Counted from the stretch's first letter, positions 25,540 through 39,954 are shown. The stretch is 64,000 nucleotides of DNA from Lichenostomus cassidix (GCA_008360975.2 CM039183.1:41655850-41719849); one strand, 5' to 3'. Notes: a model not told the origin generated them from the sequence alone. Translations and numbers: made by a program.

Positions 25540-26959
25540 GTATGTAAATTTCAATTTAAATGTCGAGTCTTGTATCTTCCTGTATGTTCTTTGAATTGGC
25601 TGTTAGTCGTTTTCTTCATCACTGTGCCAGCTAATTATCTGGATTCAGACAATTTAAAACTTTCAATGAAGAGATGTTGGAGTTCTAATATTGATGTACT
25701 TCCTCAAAAGAGTTTGTAGTTATTTGAATGTCTTGCACTTCATGTTCTTTTATGGTGAAGACCCACCTACAGAAAGCATACATATCCATCGGCTGTTAAT
25801 TCCTATCATCAGCTTATACTATTTCTTGTTAACTGGTGGAATGTTTTCCCCAGTTTGGTAATGTAGTAATTAAAATATATTTCTCACACCCTGAAAGTGT
25901 GTATTAGGCACCATTCAAATCAATATTAGAGATGCTTCCTGCTTCAGTGAACTTGTAATCATAATTAAGTCTGATGTGAAAAGGAGTGCTAGACTCAGAC
26001 AGTGGACTCAAGGCAGTGGAGAAGAGGATGCAACATGAATAATTTTGGGACATCCACAGTTAAATGCACAGCATATGGATACTTCAAAAGGGAAGTAGCT
26101 GCTCTGGGCAACCTTTTGGAAATATCCTCATCTTTATTTAAAAAAAGCAATTTATGTACTTGGGGCCTAAACTATATTGGACGTTGGTGATGGGACTTTA
26201 AAAGTGGCACTGCTGTTGTGTCACCAAGAGAAAATAAAATTTCTGTTTATCCTAACTTGCATTTCTTCCAGATAAGCAATAGCTATGTTGCTTGCAATTT
26301 TTTTTCTCCCTTCATGTTTATTGGATTTAGTTTGGTTGTATTAACATTCATGAGAAATTGCTGCTCATGTGTGCTAATTTATACAGGGTTTTTTTTAAGT
26401 CAGCAGAACATTATGTAGAGGACATATTCTTCTCTTTTGACATTTGTCTAAAATTTTAAATTAGGTTATAGGTAATAGTTTCTTGCATTAAGTTTAGTGT
26501 GTTTTAATAGTATCTTATGCCTGTATTTCTGAGATTGAGGAATAAAAGATCTCAGGACTCTGTCTGAGAAACTCATTTGAGTTTTCTTAGTTTTCAATTT
26601 GTTTATGAAAGAATATTCAGATTTATTTTTTTTTCTCTCGTTGCTGCTGTAACAATTGGGTTGCACTTACCTCATTGGAAAATTATTTAAAAGTGAGTTA
26701 AATAGTACGGTTTCAGGAATTTGCTCTGAGTTGCTCACTTACTACCACCATGAATAGCACAATCACTTGAAAGGAAACAGGCATTCATTATTCAAAGTGG
26801 GTTCTTAACTTGAATGAAAATTTAAAAATAATCTTTCCTTTCTGTTCATTTTTAAAAGATGCAATGAATGAAACTTCTATGGTTTATTTTTGTTGGTTGA
26901 CCTTTGTTGTCACCAATGGTCAGGTGCTTCTGCTCTCATTACTGCAGCTGGAGTTCTGC

Positions 26960-27564
26960 TGTTGGGACTCTGGAGGTTTGACCTTGGCTGCACACCAGGT
27001 GCCCCCCAAGTCCCTCTATCACTCCACTTTCTCAGCTGGCCTGGGGAGAGAAAATAAGATGGAAAGCAATCCATAGGTTGAGATAAGGAGTTTACTAAAC
27101 AAAAGGGAAAGCTTGCATGTATGCAAACAAAGGTTTTACCCTTTCCTTTCCATCATCAGGTGATGTCCAGACACTTCACAGGAAGCAGGGCTTCAGCCCA
27201 TGTAGCGGTTGCTGTGGAAGACAAACACTGTGAATAATGAATGCCCCTGCTTCCTCCTCCTTTTGTTAGCTTTTGTATCAGCAGACATCGCAGACATCCT
27301 GTAGTATGGAATATCCCTTTGGTCAGTGTGAGTCAGGTGTCCTGGGTATGTCCCTTCCCAAGATTTTGCCTACCCCAAGCCGACTGCTGATGTGGGAGGC
27401 TGGAATGTTGGAGAGAGGGTGCTGATGCAGTGCCAGCACTGCTCAGCAGTGGCCAAAACACTGGTGTGTTATAGGCATCTTTCCAGCCAGCAATGCAAAG
27501 CACAGCACTGTGGGGGTGCTGTGGGGAAAGTTAACTCCATCTCAGCTAAACCCAATGAAGGACA
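26960..27564 (-). mobile_element. Solo-type LTR of an avian endogenous retrovirus family
   Basis: This region of about 600 bp begins TG and ends CA, with no gag, pol or env sequence next to it, so it is read as a solo LTR. It shares with the second LTR (49693-50281) the block near 27303-27362, including 'tatggaatatccctttggtc', and the right end 'gttaactccatctcagctaa'. I recognise this family from neoavian genomes. On the minus strand the order is the 5' end at 27564, the remains of a TATA-like element, then a purine-rich stretch near 27240, so transcription would run antisense to DISC1. No clear target-site duplication is visible. It is strongly diverged. Confidence 0.75.
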
Positions 27565-27769
27565 CATAAATGCTGTTATTTAACAGTGAGTTTAAGTGAT
27601 GGGTGGCTTCCTTTTTGAGCTGTGGAGTCTGTCATACCTCAGGTACAGAGATCTTATGTCTGCTTTTAGTCATGTTCTGTTCTCCTTCTGTAAGGTGGAA
27701 AAGCAGCATGCAGATAGTAAGACATTTGGTATGGGTATAATTCCTATGCGCTTCTCCTAGGTTGTCATA

Positions 27770-28005
27770 CAATTAAACAATAATCTAGGAAGTCATCTTG
27801 TTTAAACTTCTGCTCAAAGTGAGGCTACAGTTTCCAAGTGAGATCAGGTCGCTCAGGGCCCTGTCTCTCTGAGTTTTGTATATCTTCAAGGATGGAGTTT
27901 TTGCAGCCTTGCTAGGCATCCTGCCTTTCACCACCCTTGCTGTTAACTCTTTTTCCTTTGTTTCACCAGAATTTACATGGTTGCAACTTGCATTGCCTTA
28001 TTCTA
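27770..28005 (-). mobile_element. Old, diverged CR1 LINE 3' fragment
   Basis: On the minus strand this follows the CR1 3'-region pattern. Plus-strand markers are 'gctcagggccctgtctctct', 'atatcttcaaggatggag' and 'tttcaccaccctt', spaced as in known CR1 subfamilies (tail of ORF2 into 3' UTR). Divergence is clearly higher than in the other copies, suggesting an older insertion. It lies about 200 bp from the LTR on its left. Confidence 0.7.
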
Positions 28006-31000
28006 AATCAGTTCTTCTTGTGGAAAAAGTATTGTTTATTAGGTAACAGGTTTAAATACTTGATTGATGCTAGTTCTGAATATTAGTGTTGAATTCCAAG
28101 GTCTTGGCATAGTTAATCTGAAAGAGATTTTTCTGGAAATGTGCATTTTATTTTATGAAAAAATTGCAGAGGGGAAAAAATTTTCCAAATTTAGAGCTGT
28201 CTGTGTGAAAATAAAGCTATTACTTATGCACATATACTAGAGATCAGTGCTTATGTCGAAAGTTCAATATTGATGGGCAGTAAATTACAAGCTCCTGACT
28301 GTTGGGCTGCAAGAGACTCTGTATTTATTCTAACAGCATTATGGTTGTCAGTAAAGCACTGCTATAATGTGCTTTTGCATAATAATTTGTTGACTACATG
28401 AATTGCATTCAGCACTGCTGTAACACAGGCAGGTCTAGTGTGAAGCATCTCTGAAGACAATCTGTGCTGTAATGAATTGTATTTGGTGGCTTGCAGCTAC
28501 TATAAAATAAAGATTATTCAATATATGGAAGCAAACTTCTGGGCACATGAGAGAACATATTAAACAAAGAATACTGGCCCAAGTAGAAGTGTGAAGGAGG
28601 AAGAGAGCAAGTCAACATTGACATGAACATTGTTACTAAGCTTATTTTTCATGTCAAGTGTTGCTATTTTTTCAGGCATGTTCATTGTTTTGTCTTGTTT
28701 ATCTTTGCTATGTGGCGAACTGTTTAAGTATGAAAAGCCTTTGTCTATACCTATAGCATGCTTTGAGTTTGAAGAATTGAGAAATGTTAGGCTCATTACC
28801 CTGGGACCTTACTTGGGGGCTGTTGGAAGACATAGTTAAAATCTGCTGGCTAATGGGCAAAGAAATATGTTTTGACAGGGAATTTTCACTGAGGTTGAGA
28901 CTGCAGAATGTGGTAGTTTTGCTCATCCAGACAGCCTTAATTGCTCTTGGTGAGCTAAAGGGTATAATCATTATAATAAAATGGGGAAATTGCAGGGCAA
29001 AAGCTCAGTTCATTTGTGTGGGGTTGCATGGAGATGTGCTTAAAAGGTGGGAGCAGCTGTTGTTGTGTGCACTGTGACACATGCTGGTGTTATAACTGAA
29101 GACAACACACTGAAATCAGAGGAAAATGGGTCTGGGTGTTTCAGCATGAAGTACTTTCTCCTGGAGATTGCAAAAGGTATCAAAATTGATAATTTTCTTA
29201 TTTGTTACTGAAGAGGACACCATTTCAGAAATACATGTTTTTAACTAATGTACGTTGAAGTTTCTAATTATAAAATAAGACCATATCAATTATTTTACTG
29301 ATTCACTTCAGTATCAGTTGTTTCCTTTATTTGTTTCTTTCCTTTTCACAATGAAGACTGGGGAAATCTGTTATACTTCAGTTCATATTTAGTTTCATTT
29401 AAAAGTTTCTTTGTTTTATCCATATCTGCAGATGCATGTGTCCTTACTGCATGTCATTCTTAAAAGATATTGCACAGTTCCATCTGGACTATTGTCTGGG
29501 CACTGATTGCTGGTTGAAAGAAATTCAATTAAATACCTTTCCACAATATTTGAATGTTCTACCTCTTCTTCCACCTTTCACGTGGAACAATTTTTAATTA
29601 GTAGGAGTTTGTTCTACAGTGGGTTTGTGAGATCATCCGAAGATAAGGAAATTCTCTGTTATGTGTATTAGTTATCAGAGGGTGGCCAGTGGTGCAAGGA
29701 ACTGGACTTGAAGATTTATGCAGCCAGTTCACTCTGCTTTCATGATGCCTGGAGTTCATCTGAGAAAGATTAATTCAAAGTGAAATACAAATACTCAGGG
29801 GAGTGTAAACCTTGTTTGTTGGAATAAGTATTCAGCAACTTCAGCTGAGGGCAAAGCCTGATAAAGGCAAAAAAGATGGTTTTTTTAAGAGAACGTGCTT
29901 TATTTGAGAAAAGTTGGAAAAAAAGCTTCCACGTAGTTTCAAATACTAACTTAGGAAAGTTGGATTTAGAATGGGCTGTCATGTTTTGTCATTAGCAGAG
30001 ACTGCTTTGTACACTTTTTGTTGTTCAAGGTATATGTCCATTTGGAATTTCTAGTCAAATTAAACGTTAGCAAGCTACATAAAATTACTAAGTCTGAAAG
30101 CAGCCCTGTTTATTGAAATCAGCCTTTCAGCAAAAATTTTGTCTTTAAAGTAGGAAACCAAATTGCAATCTATCCTTTCCAAAGAATATCTGTTGTTTGC
30201 TAGATAGCATGCAGGGTTTTTTTGACTATTCCTGTGACGATGCCTGTGTATCAAAAATACTCTTTGCAAACAGGAGAGTAGCTTAAATACAAAGAGCAGA
30301 GGGATGAAATGGCTTTATAGCATCAAAAAAATTCTACTGCAGTGCACAGGTTGCTAATGTTCCTGACTCTTTGCAGGGGACAGCAGAGAACTGCCAGGTG
30401 CTCTTGGCATCTTCCATTCTGGATTTGCTGCTTGAGTTGTTTGAATTTTATTTTTGGTCTTCACTTTTTCTTGATGTCACAATCTTTGTAGTGTTTAATT
30501 ACAAGTAGAAAGTGATGTTGGTAGGTAAGAAGCAGAATAATCTGAACTATTTTGGTTTTTAAAGATATTCCTGGTATTTTTTCAGGAGAGACTGCTATGC
30601 TGTGTTATGAGTTGGTCTGTGAAGACCCTGGCCATTCAGTAAATGTCTATGCACATGGCATTATTATCTAATTTCTGGCCTCATTTGGTGCTAGGGAGGT
30701 TTTGGTGGTCCTGGGATTGGCGATACGTAAAGCCAATTTCAGCAAGTCAGAGTTGCTTTTACCTTCTCCTGAAATTTTATTTACTTCTGGGTCTTTTACT
30801 GGTGGGTGATTTTCCTGTGCTGCATCCTTAAGTCTCTGCCCTGGGAGGATGTCAGCAATCCCATGGTCCTCCCTTGGCAAAACAGCTTTCTGTCCTTCTG
30901 ACCAGGTTTTCCTCCTCCTGCTATCAGCTGTTCCTAGCAGATAGCCCCTTGCCTTCCCAAGTGCTGTTATGTTTCAGTGATGGTGGTGTGAGAATCTGTG

Positions 31001-34000
31001 TTTGTGTGTACATTTGTCTAATCTCTGTAAGATTCTTGCTTCTGTGCTGTGTGAGAGGATAAAGCTTCTGGGTTCCTTCCTCTGTACTGTTCCTTGCTTT
31101 GTATGGCGAATTTTCTTTTTTTTTTTTTGCTTCTTAAAAAATACCTCTGTCTGTCACACCTATACCACATTTTCTGTCCGCGTGGTATTCCTATAAAATA
31201 CCAACATTCCGGGGAAAGGATGATATTCAAAATTATGATGCACAGGTCACTCTGAGTATTCGCATTACTGCCTTGACTTCGGGCCCTTTCATGCTGCTCT
31301 GACTTTGGTGGTTTTTTTTTTTTTTAGTGCTTTACACAGAATTTTAAAACTGTTCTCTGTGGTAAGAAACGTGTCTTTGACTATACTACATGAGATGAAC
31401 CAAGATATTATTTTAGGGTTCTTAAAATTCAGCTGATACCACTGCTGCTATTATAGCTAGGTATCATGAAATTGGTATGATGCCCATTTTTTAGAAATTG
31501 TAGTTCTTTTATTTAATGATCATTGATCCATTTTATCCTGTGCACTACAGATTCCCAAAACCTGCAGCAGTGGGCATGCAGCTGAGGAGCAGAACCACAG
31601 AGGATGTTCCCTGGCACATTTGAAGGACTCTGCCCTGGAAAGAGCCCTCAGGGGCACTGTCATCACCGCCAGCTTCCGCTGCCACAAGGGGCTTTTGAAG
31701 GGAAATTCCCCATTTCTTATCAAATGTTATAATCCAGTTTGAGCCTCAATAATAGGTTTGTCTCATTTTCAGCTAGTCCTACACCTGGGTTTTTGTTTTG
31801 ATGAGGCCATCATCTCATCTTTCTCGAAGTAGTTGGCTACAGTCGTTTGTGAGAGGCTAAGACAAGTCATAGGTGAAGGAAGAGATCTGCTTCATCTTTT
31901 GTGAGCTGACTGATTAGGAGGCTCTTCTTTCTTTTAGACAGATGGGTGTTTTCCTCTCCATTTTGGTTAATTTCATTCCTTTGTTCTCTGCCTAGGATTG
32001 AAGGGTAGACTTAATGGGCAAGTGGCTTTGTTTCCTTTCTTTTCACTTGTGGCAGCAATTCGAGGAGTAACGACATATTGAAAGCTTGGCATGCTATACA
32101 ATGTCTGTGCTTTGGCACATGGAGTGAAATTGCTTCCTGTGAAGGTGCAAACGTGGCTCAGAAGTTCATAATGACTCTGATCCCACTGGAGGTGGGGTGG
32201 GGACCCCTGTTGGAGGGAGGAAAAAGGGCTTCTGCAAAGCCTGCTCCCACACCATAGGCACTGGCTTCCTTGGGAAGAACAGGTTGGGGTTAAAAACACA
32301 GCAGGGAGAGGAAAGAGCCAGTCTTCCAACTTGGAGGACAGAGCCATTGCTGGCAACCTGAAGTATTTAGAGGCAGATTTCTTTCCTTCCAAACAGTGCT
32401 ATGGAAGGAAAACGTCACAGCAGAAAGATGAGCAACACTTGCTTGAGTACCCACGTACATGGTGTAATGAGGAATCTAGTTGTCCCTGCTGAGCATCTGG
32501 TTCCCCCTGCTTGCTTGAACAGCATCCAGTGGGATGTAGCAGCCTATAAAGCCCAGGCCACATATGTGCTGATTCCTCTGGGTATGTGCACAATGAGATT
32601 TACTTCTCTTTAGGGATAAATGACCAGCTGTCTCAATCAATGTGTGATACTGAATTTGTTTGTATATAATGAAGAGAAACAGCTAGCAACAATATCCAGG
32701 GACAGACCCTTTCAGTCAGTGAAGTAAAATGGATGTTATTCTTAGAAGAATAATTGCAGCTGCTGTGGGCAAGCTCTAGTTTTTGTGCACTCCAGACAGA
32801 TGTAGCAGAAGAATGGGGATCTATTGATACGTCAGAAAATCTGGGGAAAGTATTAGTTAGGATGTGATGAGCTGCTCCTGCAGATAGCTGTTTGATTGTC
32901 CCTTTGTTCTCAGTCTACTGCTCCTGTTCCCGATAGCAGCTGAAGCAACAACTGCTTCAACTGCCATGCAGCATCAGCTGTCAGAAGAGTGGTGCGAAAC
33001 CCAGCACCATATGAATGCTTTGGTTTGTTGAAACAGCCTGATGGCTTTGCTGTCTGAATGGTGATTTATAGGACCGGATTTCTCAATACATGGCAATGAA
33101 AATTGAGCTTGTTGTGATGATTAAAGGTGCTAGCAGCATCTTCAGGTGTCTGTGAACTGATTGTTTCTGTTGGAGTGATTTTATGTAAAAACCCCAAAAC
33201 CATACTGAGATTCTGCCTCCATCCTTGAATTGCTGGAATTAAGAAAACAATTTCTTGATCATTATTTTAAAAAATTGTGGAGTGCCATCCAATGCCCTGA
33301 TTTTTCTTTGAGTTTCCTAATTGGTGCTAGTGTCTGGCAGCACTGCAGCACGTAAGAGTTTTCTGTTTAGAGTTTTTGTATATGTAAGAGCTGGGCAGGA
33401 TGATGAGTTTTTATAGTACACTTCATATAGGTATAACTCTTTGAGAGTTGACAAAGACAAGTGCAGTCACCCAGCAACCCATAAGTCAGTGGGAAAACTT
33501 ATTGGTAAGCTGGGGTTATACAAACATTGGGAAAGTGCATTTCCAGTTCTGACTCTTGATAAATTCTGAGTGGGGAAGCACAAGTGTTGAAGCAATTCTT
33601 GATGTATAGCAACAGTGAAGAAATACTGCTCTGCAAATGATAGCTTGAAGAAGAGCAAATTGCTGGAGCAAAACCAGCTCTCAAGATTGCTCAGAGGTAG
33701 GTGCATAATTTTGGGTTCTCATTCATATTCCTTGGAGAACATTGTAGATTGAAATGTGCATAAGGTGCAATGTTCCTGTACCTTAAAGTATGTCTCTTGA
33801 TAGTTGTTGTCTCAGATCAGATTAATTTTTGAGGCTGGAAGTTTTCCAAGGTGAGACTTTGCATTTTACTTCTAATTCAGGTGACTAGTCCTTGCAGCTG
33901 CCAGAAATTTCATTTTCATTATGAGTTAAACACAACTCTTCTCTCCTTCTATTTTGTGTCAAAGTCCTTCCCTCAAGAGCACTGTCAGGTTTAGATAGAG

Positions 34001-35616
34001 AAATTGGATTTTCACCACATCAGTTCAGCCAAAATTCTGTGTTTTTTATAATTTTTTAACTAGCTTTCTCATCATACAGAAGTTGTCTGTGGGCTGCATT
34101 ATCCAACAAAAAATTAGAGTTTATTTGGAAAACCCTGACTTAGGTTTTAGGGTGATTTTACTTCCCTTTATAAAGATATGCTGCTGTGAAAATACCATTG
34201 TTTGAAGTCCCATGGATAATTACACAAAGAAGAAAAGGAACTTTTGTGCTTCACTGAAATACTGCTTTCTTGGTGTGGTGATACTCAGATGTGTAGTCCA
34301 GGCAGGCTTATGAAAGGATCACAAAGAATGAAAATCTTGTTATCCCATATCTTTCTTGATTAGATGGAATCAAACTTCGTGGTAGAGAGTTGCAAAAGAA
34401 AACAAGTGCTGGTTTGTTTTAGTGCACTTAATGCATTCTAGCTCTGAATGTCCTTAATTGAGCAGAAATGTAGGACCAGTCCCATCCTGTAAGTCTTGTT
34501 CTGGTAAAAATCTGTACATGGTATCTGTAAATAATAATCTGTTGATTTTCCTTGAGGAAACTTTGGTAACAGGTATGCTTTCTCACTGTTTTTTTTTTTT
34601 TCCCTTTAGTCCTAGTTGAACATGCCTACCTTATAGATGCCTCTTGTTAAATATAGTTTTGTTCAAAGCTTTTTTTTTTTCTGATTGGTTTTCAAAATTT
34701 TCTGAGATATACCTATTGGGGGAACTATAAAAATATGAGGAAGTTATTGATTGTTTGATTTGATTTTTATATTGTGGATTTCTTCCCTGAAGGCACAGTT
34801 AAGTCCATACACCAAAGATTTTTGGTGGATTTTTGCCTTGATGTAGACTGTAGCAGTCATTTACACCAAAGGTTCCCCAAGTAGCATTTTTCTGATTTCT
34901 TTTGCAAGGAGCTGGACAAAAGCTTTTCTTGAAGGTCAGCGTCTGTTTGTTGTTAAAAGCAAGATTACAAGTGTAGGGCTTGTTTTATATATCTTCGTCT
35001 TCTAAGACAGTATAGCTTCTTCTGACTTCAGAATCGGAGAAGGAATCATGTTAGAAGACATAAAGTTGTAAAATCTTTGCTCTCCTCAGGCTGTGATCAT
35101 GAGAATGGGGTTATCCTTTGCAGGCAGTCTCATTACTCTGGGCCAAATTCAAACTGTAAACTGTTTAAATTTGCTGATTTTATCTAGGAGGGAATACATA
35201 TGAATTGAGGGTTCAGCCCATCATGCTTTCTGCATACAATCTAAGCGTGGGCTTCTAGGCTGTTGTTCTTGAATTAGAAATTCAAATGTGGGTAATTTTA
35301 AATTGTTCTGACTTGTGCTTAGTTTTAAAGAAATTAAATTGCTTTTTGCTTTGTATTGTGGTGTGGAGATAGGAAGTGAAATGACAATATCTATAATAAT
35401 TTTTTAGGTGACAGTAATGTAAAGGAGAATATTTGCTGTTGAAAGACTTTTTACTTGTCTTTCAGTGTCTTCAGGCAGGGATCAGAGATGGCAGCTTAGT
35501 TTCTCTACAAAAATAATAAATTTTAGTACAGGGTTTGCTTTATACTGGTTCCATACATGTGGCATATTCTGTTGTGCAGATACAGAAACTGAATTCTGAC
35601 TACACTTTTTGTTGCT

Positions 35617-35632
35617 GTATATATATATATTA
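35617..35632. repeat. Short TA microsatellite
   Basis: A run of about seven TA dinucleotides followed by TTATTATTAAAA lies in intron 6. Confidence 0.75.
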
Positions 35633-37535
35633 TTATTAAAACAGGAACTGCTTCTGTTTAAGCAGTGTTTATATTTATGTATCTTGAATGTGGAGAGCAG
35701 CAGGAATTGCCTTTTGCCCACTTGCATTCTTTGAATTTTTTCTTAGGAAGCAAAACATAAATACATAATAGCGTGGTATGCAAAGGGAAGTATAGTAGCA
35801 TAGTGGAAGGAAAGACATTCAGAAACATGCCTTCCTTTGGTAGAAAGCCATTCTTCCCAGTATTGTGCTGGTTAGCCTTCCTTTGAACAAAGCCACTTCC
35901 ACAGAATCTGTAATTCCTGCATGCGAATCATAACTTCTCAGAAGATTCTTTAAAAGACATTTTAAACATTGTTATATCATGACACTTAATGTCCTGATAT
36001 TGTTATGCACTTAATGTCCCCGCAGTCATGTGGGAAGCCTGTGATAGAGGGAGGGGCGTGTGAACCAGACTGCTAGATTCCTAGTCTTCCTTCTGTCCCC
36101 TGTTGTACTAAAATGTCTTCCTTTATTTTACCTGCACATCATTCCCAATTATGAACATCATCATCTCAGCAGTCCAACTACGTTATTACAATTAAATATA
36201 CTTAGTAGCTGTTCCTTAATATCAGTAAAATGAGATACTTAAAGGTTACTGTCTGAAGTGTTTGGATCTTTAAATTTTCCCATAGTCTCTTGTTACGTGC
36301 CAGGTTAGCCTCAGTTTCTGAACATGCAGTGTTCCCACATCCTCCTGCAACTCTTCAGCCAAAGTCCATGTTTTGCCAGAGTATTGCTTCATGTGTCATC
36401 CATAAATTACATCATTCCTCAGCTACTGCTTTCCTGTTCTAGTCTAGCATGTATACAGTGATACTTTGGGACATAGCATGTGTACATTTCTTCTTTCCTC
36501 ATGGTGGATCCCAATGCCTGCAAGTCCATGGCATGTCATTTCAATGAAAGGCCTGTGTGGTCTTCCGCATGAATGAAGATATTATATATGATATATAGAT
36601 TGCTGTGGGTTCTGCAAGTGTTAAAAATCTTTATTTTCCTTCATATTTAGTCAGTTAAATTTGTGTTAATTGAATTCCTGTCTTGCTCTAGTGCTTTGAT
36701 TAGCTGGGTCAAGAACTTTGCTTTCTCTGTGATGAAGTTAGGTGATATTGAATTTGAGAAGTAAGTTCTAAATGGTCCTTTATAATAGGTTGCTAAGACT
36801 GTGAAGACAAGCTGTCAAATTCTTGATTAGCTGTTCTGTCAGAGAAGAATAGCAACGAGTCAAAACTATGGATGCCTTCCCAGGCAAAAATTTAGTGTTA
36901 TTCCAAGAAGCTCTTTCTAAAGCCATTTACCCTTGTAGTAATACCTAAAGCAGCTTTTAAGCAGACAGAATACCCCTCTTAAAATGAAATATGATGCTCC
37001 AGGGTGGTTGTAAAAGAAAATACTGTTTCTGGTTCAAGTCACATGTAACAGATCATGGCTGTTAAAGCTCTTTGTCGGTAGAATGAATCAGTATTGACTG
37101 CCTGGTTACTCTTGTGGGTCATTACCTTGTCAGTTAATTGGAAAGCTTGTGAGTGGCTTCTCTGTGACAGTGTTTCGTGGTAGAAGAAAACAACCTGGGA
37201 ATAAATGTAGTTAAAAACAGCTTGTAGTTGGTAACTATGGCTGGTTCGTACATGGTTTTGATTCCTGTGTGTGCATTGTGTGATGGGTAATCTCTGCAAA
37301 GGGGTAAGAGATTCCTATGGTATCACTCTGAAGGCTAACAAGGATTGAAACAGAATGCTGCTGTGAAATTCATACCATAAATAATACAAATACACTTGTA
37401 AGAGTCTGTGTGAATGCTGTAGCTGTAACAAAAGGATCTTAGAATTGAGTCTGTGGTTAATGCAGCTATCGCTAGCTTGGGTCAAATTATTTGCTTACTA
37501 ATGATATCCTTTATTGATATAGGTCAGATTAATAT

Positions 37536-37589
37536 AAAATTCCATTAAAACTACAGTTCTGCAAAATTCTCTTAAAACTGTAGTTCTGC
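37536..37589. repeat. 27-bp tandem duplication
   Basis: Two adjacent 27-bp units, each beginning AAAATTC and ending GTTCTGC, match at 23 of 27 positions. It lies in intron 6. Confidence 0.85.
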
Positions 37590-39899
37590 TGTCATTGAAA
37601 TGGCAGCATTTGATTCCTTATTTATTTTTCAGTGACTTGATAGAGGCTCATAAAAAAGAAATCTGGGTGTAAAGAGAGTGTTTTTTCCCACTCAGCACCT
37701 GGTCCTCAAAGTCTGCATGGGCTTGTGGATCCTTGTTAGCAATGCAGATTTGACAACTGGGTCCTAGTTTGCAGTGCTTTTTTGGGTGCATTGTTTCAAA
37801 AGAAATTAAAAATTGATCTCTCTTCCTGTAAGCTGTGTGAGTTCTGCAGAGCAGTGAAATGTATGAACCTGGGGGGGACTTTCTGTGAGGAAAGTAAACA
37901 GATAAGAGGAAGAGCATATGGAAGATATTTGTGAGATAGAATTGCCGTCTATATACTGTTGTTCTTCTGGCTATAACTGCACTTTACATTTTATTATGGC
38001 CTGTGTCTTCAGAGTTGAATTTTATAAGGCAGTTTCATCACAATTGAGTCAGTCACCCATTGTTCATTCAATTACACACTGCAGCCTTGCTGCTGCCCCT
38101 TGACATCTGTACAAAAAGCCCAGCTTTTTTTTACATAACCTGACCAGCTCAGATACCAATTGTGGGAGATGCTGAAAGTCACTGGGAGCTCCAAAGCATA
38201 AGAAAAGAAGTGGCTAAATAGTTCATTCCCTCTGGCATGCCCAGAGGCAATCAGGGAGCTGATAATGGCATCATTACACATGCAATACTTTGTGTTGTGC
38301 ACATATATTGCTGTAGAAAAGGGAGAAGTGTGAGACTGCTGTGTGGGAAATGTCATTAAACACTTTTACATAGGTAGGCAGCTGCATTTCTGTTTGTTGC
38401 ATTGCACAGGTGCTGGGGTGGTAATGAGGTGACCGGCCTTGCTGAGCTGTGGATAGGAAAGGTGTGTGCTCCATGAGGCAGGGTATTAGGGGTAGCAGTG
38501 CAAATAGATGCCTCATTAATGTGATTAAATGATATGCTGAATTCTGCCTCTGAGGCTATTTCACTCCCATGTGCAGTGTGGCAAGATGTTCCAGCCAGCC
38601 TTTCTGTAGGTGATCAGTAACTGAGTGCAAGTCCAACTTCTCGTGCTTTGGGATTCAGGCATATGAAAATGCTGACTCCTGAAATAGGGCTCAGTAAGTG
38701 CTGTGCCTAGAAAATAAGGGCAGGTTCTCAAAGGAAAACTGAAATGCATAGAAAAGAGAAATGCATAGACAGCAGGAGCTGCGTGCATGTCAAAACAGAT
38801 ACTCAGTTGTAGTGTGTTTTCTGAATAACAGTGCCTTGTATTTCCTCCACCTGTAAAATGAATACAATGCTGCCTTATCATGCAAGAGTATCACTGAAAT
38901 AAATCCAGCGATGTCTCTGATATGTTTGGATATTTCAGTGCTGAATGTCAGAGAAAAGCTCAGAAATAAATTAATAGTTCTTGTTTGGGGAAAATAGTAA
39001 CGGTAGGTCGTGAAAGAAGTACAGTTTTTATTACACAGGCATGAGTAAAAATTGAGATGCTGCTAATGGGGAGTGCTGAGTGTCATGTACACAGAGCTGA
39101 GGTGTTTGACAGAAAAGAAAATAGTGTGTGAGAAAGTAATTGAACACTGTATAAAAAGTGAACACCTCCTAAATTGGAGAGAGTGGAGTATTAAAGTTGC
39201 AAAAAAATCTCTCTCCTAATTCCTGATGTTTGATTTGACTTGGGTTTTTGAACTTCATGTTAAAAATGTAAATGGTGAATTTATTTACAAGAACCAGAGG
39301 CACAGGTTTACTTTAGATTTAGTAATATAAAAGTAGGAAACCTCCTTATTTATAATATGTGGAAGAAAACTCTGAATTTGTTAATGTAAACATGTGCCCA
39401 CTGTTCAATCAATTTGGTATAAATATTTGGTAGCTCTTTATGGATCTAAAGAAGCAATACTGGTATTTCTCATAAAATTACTGTGATAACAAGTGACCAC
39501 AGTTGAACTTTTTCTGGCAGAGTTGAAAACTGGATTGTAAGAAGATAGTAAACTGCCAATTATTTGTGTCAGAAATGCCTTTGTGTTAGGGGCTTGGATG
39601 ATAGTCTAGCAAAGCACCAGTCCTGGACATTGCTGGGAACTTCTAAGACATTATGATTATACAAATAATCATAATTGTGTTTCAAACGGTAAGTAAAATC
39701 CATATAGTCATTAATAAAGAACTGTAAAGGTGCTGTTGGTTAGTCACTAGCAAGCCTGAAACTGGGAGTAGCTTTTGTCTGGATATTGGCTCTGTTGGTT
39801 TGTATGAGTCATCTTCACACTTTTTCTCTATGAAAATGTGTGCTTTGTAGCAGACTGTGTTGAGCAGAGATTAACTTTATTTCATTTAATTCCTTCTAG

Positions 39900-39954
39900 C
39901 CTTCAGGAAAAGGAACAATTGTTCAGCATGTCCATTAAAGAAACCACTGCCAAA
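39900..39954 (+). CDS. DISC1: DISC1 short internal exon (human exon 7 equivalent)
   Basis: This 55-nt exon follows a good acceptor, TTCCTTCTAG, and ends at a consensus donor GTAAGT. Its first base completes a serine codon split across the 14.4-kb intron 6, and 18 codons follow, ending on a codon boundary. The peptide LQEKEQLFSMSIKETTAK aligns gap-free with human LQERIKSLNLSLKEITTK (about residues 546-563). It continues the helix of the neighbouring exons. The exon is too short to be found by coding statistics; it was placed from its position between exons 6 and 8, the required phases (2 in, 0 out) and the SIKETTAK match. Because 55 is not a multiple of three, skipping it would shift the frame. 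Confidence 0.92.

Larger units (their letters stand above)
25540..39899 (+). other. DISC1: DISC1 intron 6
   Basis: This 14.4-kb phase-2 intron is the longest complete intron in the window. It holds an LTR (26960-27564), an old CR1 piece (27770-28005), a TA microsatellite near 35618 and a 27-bp tandem duplication at 37536-37589. Scattered minus-strand frames of up to about 140 codons give no recognisable protein. The rest is unique AT-rich sequence. Confidence 0.88.

Noticed and set aside
28560..29077. Overlapping open frames on both strands in intron 6.
   Set aside because: Short (under 100 codons), mutually overlapping and unrecognised. Most likely a local shortage of stop codons.
31973..32392. 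139-codon minus-strand open frame in intron 6.
   Set aside because: A frame of this length is expected by chance about once in such a window. The peptide shows no recognisable domain.
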